22,472 bases of DNA from Chloroflexota bacterium (GCA_029555885.1 JAKPQT010000304.1:1-22472); one strand, 5' to 3'. Positions 13,671-20,598 are shown, counted from the first letter of the stretch. Program-made: numbers and translations. Notes: generated by a model not told the origin, from the letters alone.

Positions 13671-14117
13671 GTGTCATCGCCGACCAGGATTCTCATCGTA
13701 GATGACGATCCGGACTTTCGCGAGTTCGTCCGCATCGTGTTGGAGAGCCACGGCTACGAGGTTTGCGAGGCTGCTAACGCCCCTGATGGCTTACAGTTCA
13801 TGCGGAACAAGCGGCCCGACCTCGTGCTGTTGGATGCCATGATGTCCTATGAACTGGCCGGCGTCAGCACCTTGCGCGCCGTGCGCGACGACCCACAACT
13901 GGCCGACATCCCCCTGATCATGATTTCCGCGGTCCTCAGCGACGATGAAGACCGTTTTCTGCCGGCGGACCAGCGCGCGCTGGTGGATCGCTTTCTGAGC
14001 AAACCCGTGAGTCCTGATGCTCTCGTTGCGGAAGTCGCCGGATTACTGGCCGCAGGGCCAACCCGGCTGCCCGCTGCCGGAGCTAACCCATCTCCTGACA
14101 CCAGGGAGCATATATGA
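13671..14117 (+). CDS. Stand-alone receiver (REC-only) response regulator 2
   Basis: This 148-residue receiver has acidic D11-D13 (LIVDDDPDF), phospho-acceptor D55 (VLLDAMMS) and K111 (LSKP). It ends in a 20-residue Pro/Ala-rich tail with no domain. It shares the DxxMMS variant and the insertion before the lysine (SAVLSDDEDRFLPADQRALVD) with its two relatives but is the most divergent, lacking the aspartate after the MMS segment (ELAG instead of VLDG). The start is GTG, with AGGAG 9 bases upstream. Its stop overlaps the NuoE start as ATGA, so regulator and dehydrogenase subunit are translationally coupled. Confidence 0.92.
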   Translation: MSSPTRILIVDDDPDFREFVRIVLESHGYEVCEAANAPDGLQFMRNKRPDLVLLDAMMSYELAGVSTLRAVRDDPQLADIPLIMISAVLSDDEDRFLPADQRALVDRFLSKPVSPDALVAEVAGLLAAGPTRLPAAGANPSPDTREHI

Positions 14118-14584
14118 ACGGCACAGACACGCAGCCATTGGGCGCGAGCCTCGTGGACCCGGCCAAACAGGCCATGCTCCTCTCTGCACTCTACATCGCC
14201 CAGGAGCGCGAGGGGAACCTGACAGCGGAAGCGATCGAACGCGTGGCTAAGCGCCTCGGCCTCAACCCGGGCCAGGTCTACAGCATCGCCAGCTTCTACA
14301 CCCTGTTCCGTACACAGCCGACCGGGCACTATCTGATCCAGGTGTGTGACGGTCTCTCCTGTTATCTCTGTGACGGGGCGGACAAGATCGCCGATTACAT
14401 CAGCGCCAAGATCGGCGTCCAACCGGGCGAGACCTCCGCCGATGGCCGCTTTTCGCTCGAAAAGGTCCAGTGCCTCGCCTCGTGCGGCACCGCACCGGCC
14501 ATGCGCATCAACGACCAGCTTTACGAGAATCTGACACCTGCGACCATCGACGCGATCCTCGAAGGTCTCATGGGGGAGGTGTAA
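14114..14584 (+). CDS. nuoE: NADH dehydrogenase-type 24 kDa [2Fe-2S] subunit (NuoE/HndA-like)
   Basis: This 156-residue subunit has an N-terminal helical part (LTAEAIERVAKRLGL, YSIASFYTLF) and a thioredoxin-like [2Fe-2S] domain. Cluster ligands are C78 and C83 (CDGLSC) and C120 and C124 (CLASC). In complex I, NAD-dependent hydrogenases and formate dehydrogenases this subunit pairs with the FMN subunit NuoF, which follows 1 base later. The 4-base overlap with the receiver gene upstream and the lack of any other complex I gene show that this is a stand-alone NuoEF pair, not a nuo operon; the partner enzyme is unknown. Confidence 0.95.
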   Translation: MNGTDTQPLGASLVDPAKQAMLLSALYIAQEREGNLTAEAIERVAKRLGLNPGQVYSIASFYTLFRTQPTGHYLIQVCDGLSCYLCDGADKIADYISAKIGVQPGETSADGRFSLEKVQCLASCGTAPAMRINDQLYENLTPATIDAILEGLMGEV

Positions 14585-14585
14585 G

Positions 14586-15836
14586 ATGACCTCCTGGCAA
14601 CCGGTCCTCCTGGCAAATGTCAACCGCCCGAACTCCGAGCGCATCACGACATACATGGATCACGGCGGCTATGAAGCGCTGCGCAAGGCGCTGGGGATGT
14701 CGCCTGCGGCGTTGATCGCGGAGGTCAAGGCCTCCGGGCTGCGCGGTCGCGGGGGTGCGGGCTTCCCGACCGGCACCAAGTGGGGCTTCATGCCGCAAGA
14801 CGCGCCGGTCAAGTACCTGGCCGTCAATACCGACGAGGGCGAGCCGGGCACATTCAAGGACCGCCTAATCGTCGAGCGCGACCCGCATTCGATTCTCGAA
14901 GGCGTCATCATTGCGGCCTATGCCATCGGCGCGCACCGGGCCTTCGTCTATATCCGCGGGGAGTTCTTCCTGGGCGTCAAGCGCTGGATCAAGGCCATCG
15001 CGGACGCGTACCAGTATGGGTTCCTGGGCAAAAACATCCTGCGCAGCGGCTTCGACCTGGATGTCTCGGTGCATCGGGGCGCGGGCGCGTACATTTGCGG
15101 CGAAGAGACCGCCATGATTGAGTCGTTGGAGGGCAAGCGGGGCGAGCCGCGCCTGAAACCGCCCTATCCCGCGCAGGTCGGCCTGTGGGGCCAACCGACG
15201 CTCGTCCAAAACGTCGAGACGCTGGCCAACATCCGGCACATCGTCAGCCGCGGCGCCGCCTGGTACGCCAGCATCGGCACCGAGCAGAGCAAGGGCCCCA
15301 AGGTCTTCTGCGTCAGCGGGCATGTCAACCGGCCGGGCAACTACGAGCTGCCGCTGGGCACGCCCCTCCGTGAGATCATCTTCGAGCATGCGGGCGGAGT
15401 GCGCATGGGCCGCGCCATCAAGGCCGTCATTCCTGGCGGCGCATCCACCCCGATTCTCACCCCGGATAAGCTTGATGTGCCGATGGCCTTCGAGACACTG
15501 ACGGCCGCCGGCTCCGCGCTGGGCACGGGCGCGATCATGGTGATGGACGAGACGACGGACATGGTGGAGGTCACGCGGCGCATCACCAGCTTCTTTGTCC
15601 ACGAGTCGTGCGGCGGCTGCGTTCCCTGCCGGATCGGCGGGGTGCGCCTGCTGGAGGCGCTCGAGGTCGTCAGTTCCGGCAAGGGTACGCCCGCGGACCT
15701 GGACCGGCTGGAACACCTGGCGCACAGCATCAGCGGCCTGACCTTCTGTCCGATGGGGACGGGGATGTGCGAGCCGGTCACTTCGGGGATCAAGCTGTTT
15801 CGTAGCGAGTTCGACGCGCGCGTGGGCGCGCAGTGA
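14586..15836 (+). CDS. nuoF: NADH-binding FMN/[4Fe-4S] subunit (NuoF/HydB-like)
   Basis: The 416 residues cover the full core of the NADH-oxidising subunit. FMN/NADH binding residues lie in GLRGRGGAGFPTGTKWGF (51-68), NTDEGEPGTFKDR (81-93) and GAGAYICGEETA (165-176). The [4Fe-4S] cluster is bound by C342, C345, C348 and C388 (ESCGGCVPCR and LTFCPM). It lacks the extra N-terminal thioredoxin-like and C-terminal ferredoxin domains of many bifurcating HydB subunits, so it is the short Nqo1-like form. Together with NuoE it would oxidise NADH and pass electrons to a partner. NuoG and catalytic subunits are missing here. A 28-bp palindrome separates it from the next gene. Confidence 0.95.
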   Translation: MTSWQPVLLANVNRPNSERITTYMDHGGYEALRKALGMSPAALIAEVKASGLRGRGGAGFPTGTKWGFMPQDAPVKYLAVNTDEGEPGTFKDRLIVERDPHSILEGVIIAAYAIGAHRAFVYIRGEFFLGVKRWIKAIADAYQYGFLGKNILRSGFDLDVSVHRGAGAYICGEETAMIESLEGKRGEPRLKPPYPAQVGLWGQPTLVQNVETLANIRHIVSRGAAWYASIGTEQSKGPKVFCVSGHVNRPGNYELPLGTPLREIIFEHAGGVRMGRAIKAVIPGGASTPILTPDKLDVPMAFETLTAAGSALGTGAIMVMDETTDMVEVTRRITSFFVHESCGGCVPCRIGGVRLLEALEVVSSGKGTPADLDRLEHLAHSISGLTFCPMGTGMCEPVTSGIKLFRSEFDARVGAQ

Positions 15837-15843
15837 CTCTTGA

Positions 15844-15871
15844 GTGGGACTCGACCGCGGTCGAGTCCCAC
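15844..15871. repeat. 28-bp perfect palindrome between nuoF and receiver 3
   Basis: GTGGGACTCGACCG (15844-15857) and its exact complement (15858-15871) abut with no spacer, centred on CCGCGG. It lies 7 bases after the nuoF stop and ends 27 bases before the next start. As RNA it would form a strong hairpin without a T tract, so it may act on mRNA stability between cistrons or be a mobile REP-like element. Confidence 0.8.
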
Positions 15872-15897
15872 CAGAGAGTATAGGGGAGCAAGTACAT

Positions 15898-16284
15898 ATG
15901 TCCAAGGCCAAAATCCTGATCGTCGATGATGATCCGGACTTCGTTGAGTACACCCGAACCGTGCTAGAAACCGCAGGCTATCGGGTGGTCAGCGCAGGCA
16001 ACAGCGACCAGGGCATGCGTGTTTTGGGGCGCGAGCAGCCCGACCTGGTTGTGCTGGATGTAATCATGTCGAGCATTCTGGATGGATTGAGCATGAGCCA
16101 GCGCATGGCCGAAGACCCTGCACTCATGCATGTGCCGATCGTCATGGTCACATCCATTGCGAACACCGATTACCTGGCGCTCTTCCCCACGGATGAGAGT
16201 ATCCACATCGACGCATTCCTGACCAAGCCGATTGCGCCATCCGAGCTGCTGCGGCAAATCAATCGCCTTCTGGATGGAAAATAG
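15898..16284 (+). CDS. Stand-alone receiver (REC-only) response regulator 3
   Basis: This 128-residue receiver has acidic D10-D12 (LIVDDDPDF), phospho-acceptor D54 (VVLDVIMS) and K110 (LTKP). It is clearly paralogous to the receiver at 13246: both have IMS/MMS followed by a three-residue insertion and LDGL, and the same extended segment before the lysine (SIANTDYLALFPTDESIHID). The ATG at 15898 has GGGGAG 9 bases upstream; an in-frame GTG within the palindrome is a less likely start. The ACT-domain gene begins 22 bases later. A role as a phosphate-shuttling partner for the kinase at 16821 is inferred. Confidence 0.93.
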   Translation: MSKAKILIVDDDPDFVEYTRTVLETAGYRVVSAGNSDQGMRVLGREQPDLVVLDVIMSSILDGLSMSQRMAEDPALMHVPIVMVTSIANTDYLALFPTDESIHIDAFLTKPIAPSELLRQINRLLDGK

Positions 16285-16306
16285 ACGAAGCACGCGGAGG
16301 GACTTT

Positions 16307-16798
16307 ATGCCCGAGAGGAATCTGCCCGAAAAGATCAAGGTTGGTGGCGTTATCCAGAACGGCCAGCTCGCCAGCATCAGCATCCTGGCGGTGAAGGATC
16401 GCCCGGGCATTGCGGCTGCTATCCTGGATGCGCTGGGCCAGCGCAATCTGAACGTGCAGTTCGTTGTGCAGGTCATCGACCACGAAAGCCACGATCAGAT
16501 GGTACTCTGCGTGGACCGGGCAGACCTGCCGGCGTGCCTTGATGCCATTGAGAAACTGCGGCCGGAGCTGCAACCTGCCGCGGTGACTGCCCAGGCTGAC
16601 GTAGCTTCCATCGCCGTGTTTGGCCCGGACTTCCGCGAGCGGCCCGGCATCGCCGGTCGTATGTTCCGCGCGCTGGCCGAGCAGCACATCAATATCCTGG
16701 CCATCAGCACCTCAATCTCGACCGTTAACTGCATCATCGACCTGGCCCGGCTGCCGGACGCATATGCCGCGCTGTGCCGCCATTTCGATGTACCGTGA
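16307..16798 (+). CDS. Stand-alone tandem ACT-domain protein, aspartokinase C-terminus-like
   Basis: This 163-residue protein has two ACT domains, about 22-88 (ASISILAVKDRPGIAAAILD) and 100-163 (ASIAVFGPDFRERPGIAGRM). The second ends in NILAISTSISTVNCIIDLAR followed by AYAALCRHFDVP, the pattern typical of the regulatory end of aspartokinase. No kinase domain precedes it, so it cannot make aspartyl phosphate; it is more likely a sensor of an amino acid or related ligand. The ATG at 16307 follows GGAGG closely; an earlier in-frame start overlaps the receiver gene and is unlikely. It stands between a receiver and a histidine kinase, which suggests a regulatory role in that pathway. A split aspartokinase subunit is the alternative. 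Confidence 0.85.
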   Translation: MPERNLPEKIKVGGVIQNGQLASISILAVKDRPGIAAAILDALGQRNLNVQFVVQVIDHESHDQMVLCVDRADLPACLDAIEKLRPELQPAAVTAQADVASIAVFGPDFRERPGIAGRMFRALAEQHINILAISTSISTVNCIIDLARLPDAYAALCRHFDVP

Positions 16799-16820
16799 GA
16801 TGCGGCTGTAGGATAGAACG

Positions 16821-18539
16821 ATGATTGGCCCGACCGATTCCGAGGCCGTGCCGGTTTCCATGCAGACCCTGCAGCGACTGCGCCTGCTGGTGGGCCTGCA
16901 CCTGGCCGCAACGGCAGCGGCCGCCTTGCTGACGCTTCTGGCCGCACGGCCCATCCCCCGGCTGGTTCCCTGGCCGCTGGCGGCAGTGCTGGCGGTGCTG
17001 GCGATCCTCCATGTGCTCCTGCTCGTCTGGTTGAGTCGGCCGGGCTCGCCGTTGACGCACGGCGCTCATCGCCGGCTGATTCATCTGCTGGTCAGTTCGG
17101 ACCTGCTAGGGCTGATCCTGCTTTGTCACTTTCTGGGCGGCATCGAAAACCCCTTCTACCCTCTTCTGATCTTTCCCATCATCCTGGCGGGAGCCTACCT
17201 GACTGAAAGAGCGACCTTCGGCTATGCCGTCGTGGCAAGCGTGCTCTACGGCGGCCTGCTGGCCGCGGAGCAGGCCGGGCTTCTGCCGCATCTGCCGCTC
17301 GCCGGCTTTCATGCGGAACCGCTGTATCAGAACAGCTTGCTTCTGACCGCCCAGTGGCTGGCACTCACCGTGACCGTGCTGCTGGCCGCAGCCGCCACGA
17401 CCTTCCTGGTCGCTGCACTCGACCGCCGCGCGCGGGCCCTGGCTGCGCGCAATCGGGAGGTGGAGACCCAGGCGGCCGCAATGCGCCAGCTCAACGAGCA
17501 GTTGCGCGCGGCAAACGAAGGGTTTGCACACCAGCGTGCGCATCTCGACGCGGCCTATGCAGAACTACAGGCCGCGTACGACCGCCAGCAGGTGCGCTCG
17601 GCCCACATGAGTGAACTGAACGAGCAACTGCGCGCCGCCAATGCCGAGTGCAAGCGTCGCCGCGAGGAGTTGGAGGAGCTTAGTTCCAAGCTCAAGGACG
17701 CGCTGAATCGGCTGGAGACGCGCACCGAGCACATGAGCGAACTGAACGAGCAGCTTCGGGCAGCCAATGCGGAATGTAAAGCGCGCCGTGAGGAGCTGGA
17801 GAAGCTCAACGCGGAGCTGGCGGTTGCCAACGCGAAGCTGCGCGAGCTGGAGGACGTGCGTGCCCAGTTCACGCTGGTCGTCACCCACGAGCTCCGTGCG
17901 CCGGTCGCTGCGATTCAGAGCTACCTGAAGCTCATCCTTGACGGCTACGTGCCGCAGGCGAAGGTGCGCGAGACGCTGGAAAAAGCCGAGAAGCGCGCGA
18001 TGGAGCAACTGGCGCTCATCGCGGACCTCCTGGAGCTGGGCCGAATCGGCTCCGCGGACGCGCGTGGTCTCGTTAAGCCGGTGCAGGTCGAGCAATTGCT
18101 GCGCGAGCAGCTCGACCTGCACGCAGCCGCGGCCCGCGAGCGCCAGATTGTGGTGCAGACTTCGATCCCGCCGGACCTGCCACCAGTCCTGGCAAATCCG
18201 GACCAGATCAAGAGCCTCTGGAACAATCTTATCAGCAATGCCATCAAGTACAACCGGGACGGCGGCCGGGTGAACATCACCGTGCAGAAGAACGCGGGCC
18301 GGCTCGACTTCACAGTGGCCGACACGGGCATCGACATCCCGCCTGAAGCGATGGCGCGGCTCTTCTCCGAGTTCTTCCGGGCGGACAATGCCAAAGCCGT
18401 CTCCCGGCTCGGCACAGGGCTCGGCCTCTCTATCGTCAAGGAGATTGTCGGGCGCGCGGGCGGGCAAATCACGGTCGAATCGGAGCTGGACAAGGGGACC
18501 ACCTTCCGCTTCTGGCTACCCACCTGCAGCGAATGCTGA
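16821..18539 (+). CDS. Membrane histidine kinase with RegB-like GGxxNPF segment and tandem coiled-coil repeats
   Basis: This 572-residue kinase has about six transmembrane helices in residues 20-200. The loop before helix 4 reads GGIENPF (106-112), like the quinone-sensing GGxxNPF heptapeptide of RegB/PrrB. Residues 221-346 form three 42-residue coiled-coil repeats. HisKA follows with phospho-acceptor H356 (VVTHELRAPVAAI), then HATPase_c with N box (LWNNLISNAIKYN) and G2 (GTGLGLSIVKEI). The G1 box reads DTGIDIP where DxGxGIP is usual, so its second glycine is aspartate. It probably senses membrane redox state and phosphorylates one or more of the upstream receivers, but no DNA-binding regulator accompanies it. 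It ends the operon; an inverted-repeat element begins right at its stop. Confidence 0.92.
   Translation: MIGPTDSEAVPVSMQTLQRLRLLVGLHLAATAAAALLTLLAARPIPRLVPWPLAAVLAVLAILHVLLLVWLSRPGSPLTHGAHRRLIHLLVSSDLLGLILLCHFLGGIENPFYPLLIFPIILAGAYLTERATFGYAVVASVLYGGLLAAEQAGLLPHLPLAGFHAEPLYQNSLLLTAQWLALTVTVLLAAAATTFLVAALDRRARALAARNREVETQAAAMRQLNEQLRAANEGFAHQRAHLDAAYAELQAAYDRQQVRSAHMSELNEQLRAANAECKRRREELEELSSKLKDALNRLETRTEHMSELNEQLRAANAECKARREELEKLNAELAVANAKLRELEDVRAQFTLVVTHELRAPVAAIQSYLKLILDGYVPQAKVRETLEKAEKRAMEQLALIADLLELGRIGSADARGLVKPVQVEQLLREQLDLHAAAARERQIVVQTSIPPDLPPVLANPDQIKSLWNNLISNAIKYNRDGGRVNITVQKNAGRLDFTVADTGIDIPPEAMARLFSEFFRADNAKAVSRLGTGLGLSIVKEIVGRAGGQITVESELDKGTTFRFWLPTCSEC
17481..17858 (+). repeat. 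Three 126-bp in-frame tandem repeats coding for a coiled coil
   Basis: Units begin at 17481, 17607 and 17733, exactly 126 bases (42 codons, six heptads) apart. Each starts M-x-x-LNEQLRAAN. Units 2 and 3 are closest (MSELNEQLRAANAEC in both), unit 1 more diverged. Cysteine at repeat position 15 in units 2 and 3 (C277, C319) falls on a predicted heptad core position. Confidence 0.85.
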
Positions 18540-18649
18540 TAGAACGCTGATGACGCTGATATGCCAGGCTTTGCCTGGCACTGATGAACGCTGATCAATA
18601 GTCAAACAGATCAGTTCAAATCAGTCCAATCAGCGTCATCAGCGTTCTA
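18540..18649. repeat. Inverted-repeat element, copy 1 (GAACGCTGATGACGCTGAT arms)
   Basis: The 21-base arms at 18540-18560 and 18629-18649 are exact inverted complements. Inside lies a perfect 8-bp hairpin (TGCCAGGC-TTT-GCCTGGCA, 18562-18580) and further ACGCTGAT/ATCAG motifs. It starts immediately after the kinase stop codon and ends 27 bases before the methyltransferase start. A second copy lies at 19457-19615. No ORF or transposase is inside. Confidence 0.8.
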
Positions 18650-18676
18650 TTATTACTCACTATCAACGGAGTGAAC

Positions 18677-19465
18677 ATGGGAAGTAGCGACGATTTTTAC
18701 GATGCGCTGGCGCCGATGTTCGATGTGATGACCGACTGGGAGGCGCGGCTGGCAGCGGAGGGGCCGTTCCTGCGCGCCGCGCTGGAGGAAGTACGGGCCG
18801 CGCGCGTGTTGGATGCGGCATGCGGCAGCGGCGGGCATGCGCTGGCCCTGGCAAGCTGGGGCTACGAGGTGGTGGGTGCGGACGCCAGCCCGGTCATGGT
18901 GCAGATGGCCCGAGAGAAGGCGCAGGCTGCGGGACTGAACGTGCCGTTCGCCGTCGCGGGACTGACCGACCTGGCCGGCGTGCCCGGTCTCGGCACATTC
19001 GACGCAGTGCTCTGCCTCGGCAACTCGCTGCCCCACCTGCTGACCCAGGCAGACCTGGTTGCGGCGCTCCGTGCGGTCGCCGACATCCTGAAGCCGGGCG
19101 GCCTGTTCGTCACCCAGAACCTCAATTACGACCTGCGCTGGCAGCGGCAGCCGCGCTGGTTCGCCGCGCAGGGCGGCACGCTCGACGGACAGGAAGTGCT
19201 GGTCTGGCGCTTCGCAGACTACGACGCACCCGCGGGGCAGATTGCGTTCCACATCGCGCTGTTCCGGAAGGCCGCAGGCGGGTGGCAGGTGCAGGTACAT
19301 ACCACGCCTCAGCGGCCGCTGTTCCAGGCCGACCTGCTAGCTGCCCTGGCCGAGGCAGGGTTCGGGGAGGTGCGCAGCTACGCCGGCATGACCGCCTCCC
19401 CCGCGCCCTTCGATCCTACGTCCTCGGGGGACCTGGTGGTCGTGGCACGGAGAATGGAACGCTGA
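18677..19465 (+). CDS. Class I SAM-dependent methyltransferase
   Basis: This 262-residue enzyme has the Rossmann-type motifs: motif I VLDAACGSGGHALAL (44-58), acidic D69 ending strand 2 (VVGADASPVM), motif IV region FDAVLCLGNSLPHL (108-121) and LKPGG (138-142) before strand 5. The LGNSLPHL and QNLNYD segments resemble glycine/sarcosine N-methyltransferase relatives, but the substrate is uncertain. The ATG at 18677 has CGGAG upstream and is preferred over the GTG 6 bases before it. The gene is bracketed by two inverted-repeat elements, and the right one supplies its final codons and TGA stop (GAACGCTGA). No other gene shares its unit and no clear promoter is seen in front. Confidence 0.9.
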   Translation: MGSSDDFYDALAPMFDVMTDWEARLAAEGPFLRAALEEVRAARVLDAACGSGGHALALASWGYEVVGADASPVMVQMAREKAQAAGLNVPFAVAGLTDLAGVPGLGTFDAVLCLGNSLPHLLTQADLVAALRAVADILKPGGLFVTQNLNYDLRWQRQPRWFAAQGGTLDGQEVLVWRFADYDAPAGQIAFHIALFRKAAGGWQVQVHTTPQRPLFQADLLAALAEAGFGEVRSYAGMTASPAPFDPTSSGDLVVVARRMER

Positions 19466-19615
19466 TGACGCTGATGGAACTGATGAACGCTGATCTTTCT
19501 CTTGATCAAGTTTCGCTGGGGCCGGTCTCCGATCGTATCCCAGCAGACATTGGCGCTCTAATCAAAGAGAGAGCAATATCAGCGTAGACCATGATCATCA
19601 GCGTCATCAGCGTTC
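19457..19615. repeat. Inverted-repeat element, copy 2, overlapping two gene ends
   Basis: The arms at 19457-19476 and 19596-19615 are 20-base exact inverted complements, and they share 19 and 23 bases with the arms of copy 1 at 18540-18649. The left arm contains the methyltransferase stop, and the right arm touches the stop of the convergent DUF368 gene. The roughly 120-base centre differs from copy 1. Confidence 0.8.
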
Positions 19616-20541
19616 TATTTAACGCTTCCCGCAGGCGCAGGGACGGTGTCGGATAGGCGGCTGAACAGGTAGGCGACGATTATGCCCACGATCAACAGTG
19701 CGATGCTCACGAAGGTCGTCTGGTTGGCGCCGAACCCCGCGCCCTGCGGGTATAGCGCTGCGAGCGAACCCACGACAAAGCCGAGGATCGCAGCGTAGGT
19801 CGGCCCGTGCCAGCGGCGGAACAGGATATGCATGAGGCGCGAGAACAGGAATGCACCGCCGACTGCGCCGAGCGTCAGTGGGATCAGCACCATGATGTTA
19901 TCGAAGATGCCCTGGATCATCTCCGGCGAGGCCATCGGCAGCTTCAGGATGTTCCGCAAGTCCGACACTGCGTGCAGCACGAGCCCGTACTGCCCGATTA
20001 GCACCAGCAACACCGTACCGCTCACACCGGGGATGATGAGCGATGCGGCGATCAGGACGCCCACCAGCAGCAGGCGCAAAAAGGTGGTGACGCTCATCAC
20101 CACGGCCACCGGGGCCACGCTGATCTCGCGTGTGTCGAGAATCGCCAGCGCCAGGCCGGCGGCGAGCGCGAGGATAAACGGGATGACGCGGCTCACCGCG
20201 TTCTCTCGTGTGATGGGGTCTTGCTGATTAGCCTCCCGGAAGAGGAAGGGCAGCGAGCCGATGATCAGGCCCATGAAGCAGAGCATGGTCTGCATTAGAT
20301 AACGCTCGAGTAAGAGCACTTGCACGGTGCTGAACGCGACGACCCCGACCAGGCCGCCTGCGCCAACCGGGATGAGGAACCGGATCGAGTCAACCGGCCT
20401 ACGCGTCAGGTTGCTGATTGCCGCAATGATCTTCTCGTAGAGGCCGAGAATAATCGCAAGCGTGCCTCCGGAGAGACCGGGTGCAATCGCGCCGGCTCCC
20501 ACCGCGATACTTTTCAGGAAATTCGACAGGATTGCTTCCAC
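19615..20541 (-). CDS. DUF368 family membrane protein, probable polyprenyl-phosphate transporter
   Basis: The protein has 308 residues from the chosen start and eight or more hydrophobic helices. Two related glycine/proline signatures sit in inverted-repeat-like halves: GAGAIAPGLSGGTLAIILG (15-33) and LIIPGVSGTVLLVLIGQYG (168-186). DUF368 proteins have been linked to recycling of undecaprenyl phosphate across the membrane for cell envelope synthesis; that role follows from the family. The GTG at 20541 is chosen because AGAAGG lies 6 bases before it; a TTG at 20568 would add 9 residues but has no ribosome-binding site. The start is therefore uncertain. It is a single gene with its own promoter (20599-20627), divergent from ftsH; its stop touches an inverted-repeat element. 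Confidence 0.9.
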   Translation of the reverse strand: MEAILSNFLKSIAVGAGAIAPGLSGGTLAIILGLYEKIIAAISNLTRRPVDSIRFLIPVGAGGLVGVVAFSTVQVLLLERYLMQTMLCFMGLIIGSLPFLFREANQQDPITRENAVSRVIPFILALAAGLALAILDTREISVAPVAVVMSVTTFLRLLLVGVLIAASLIIPGVSGTVLLVLIGQYGLVLHAVSDLRNILKLPMASPEMIQGIFDNIMVLIPLTLGAVGGAFLFSRLMHILFRRWHGPTYAAILGFVVGSLAALYPQGAGFGANQTTFVSIALLIVGIIVAYLFSRLSDTVPAPAGSVK

Positions 20542-20598
20542 TTTAACCTTCTGGACTGGAGCCCTCAAGAGAGGCAGGAATTCAGGACATACCCGCCT

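Noticed and set aside
18820..19587. A 255-codon plus-strand frame inside and beyond the methyltransferase gene
   Set aside because: It is a shadow of the methyltransferase in another frame that is kept open by the repeat element; composition is Arg/Ala/Gly-rich.
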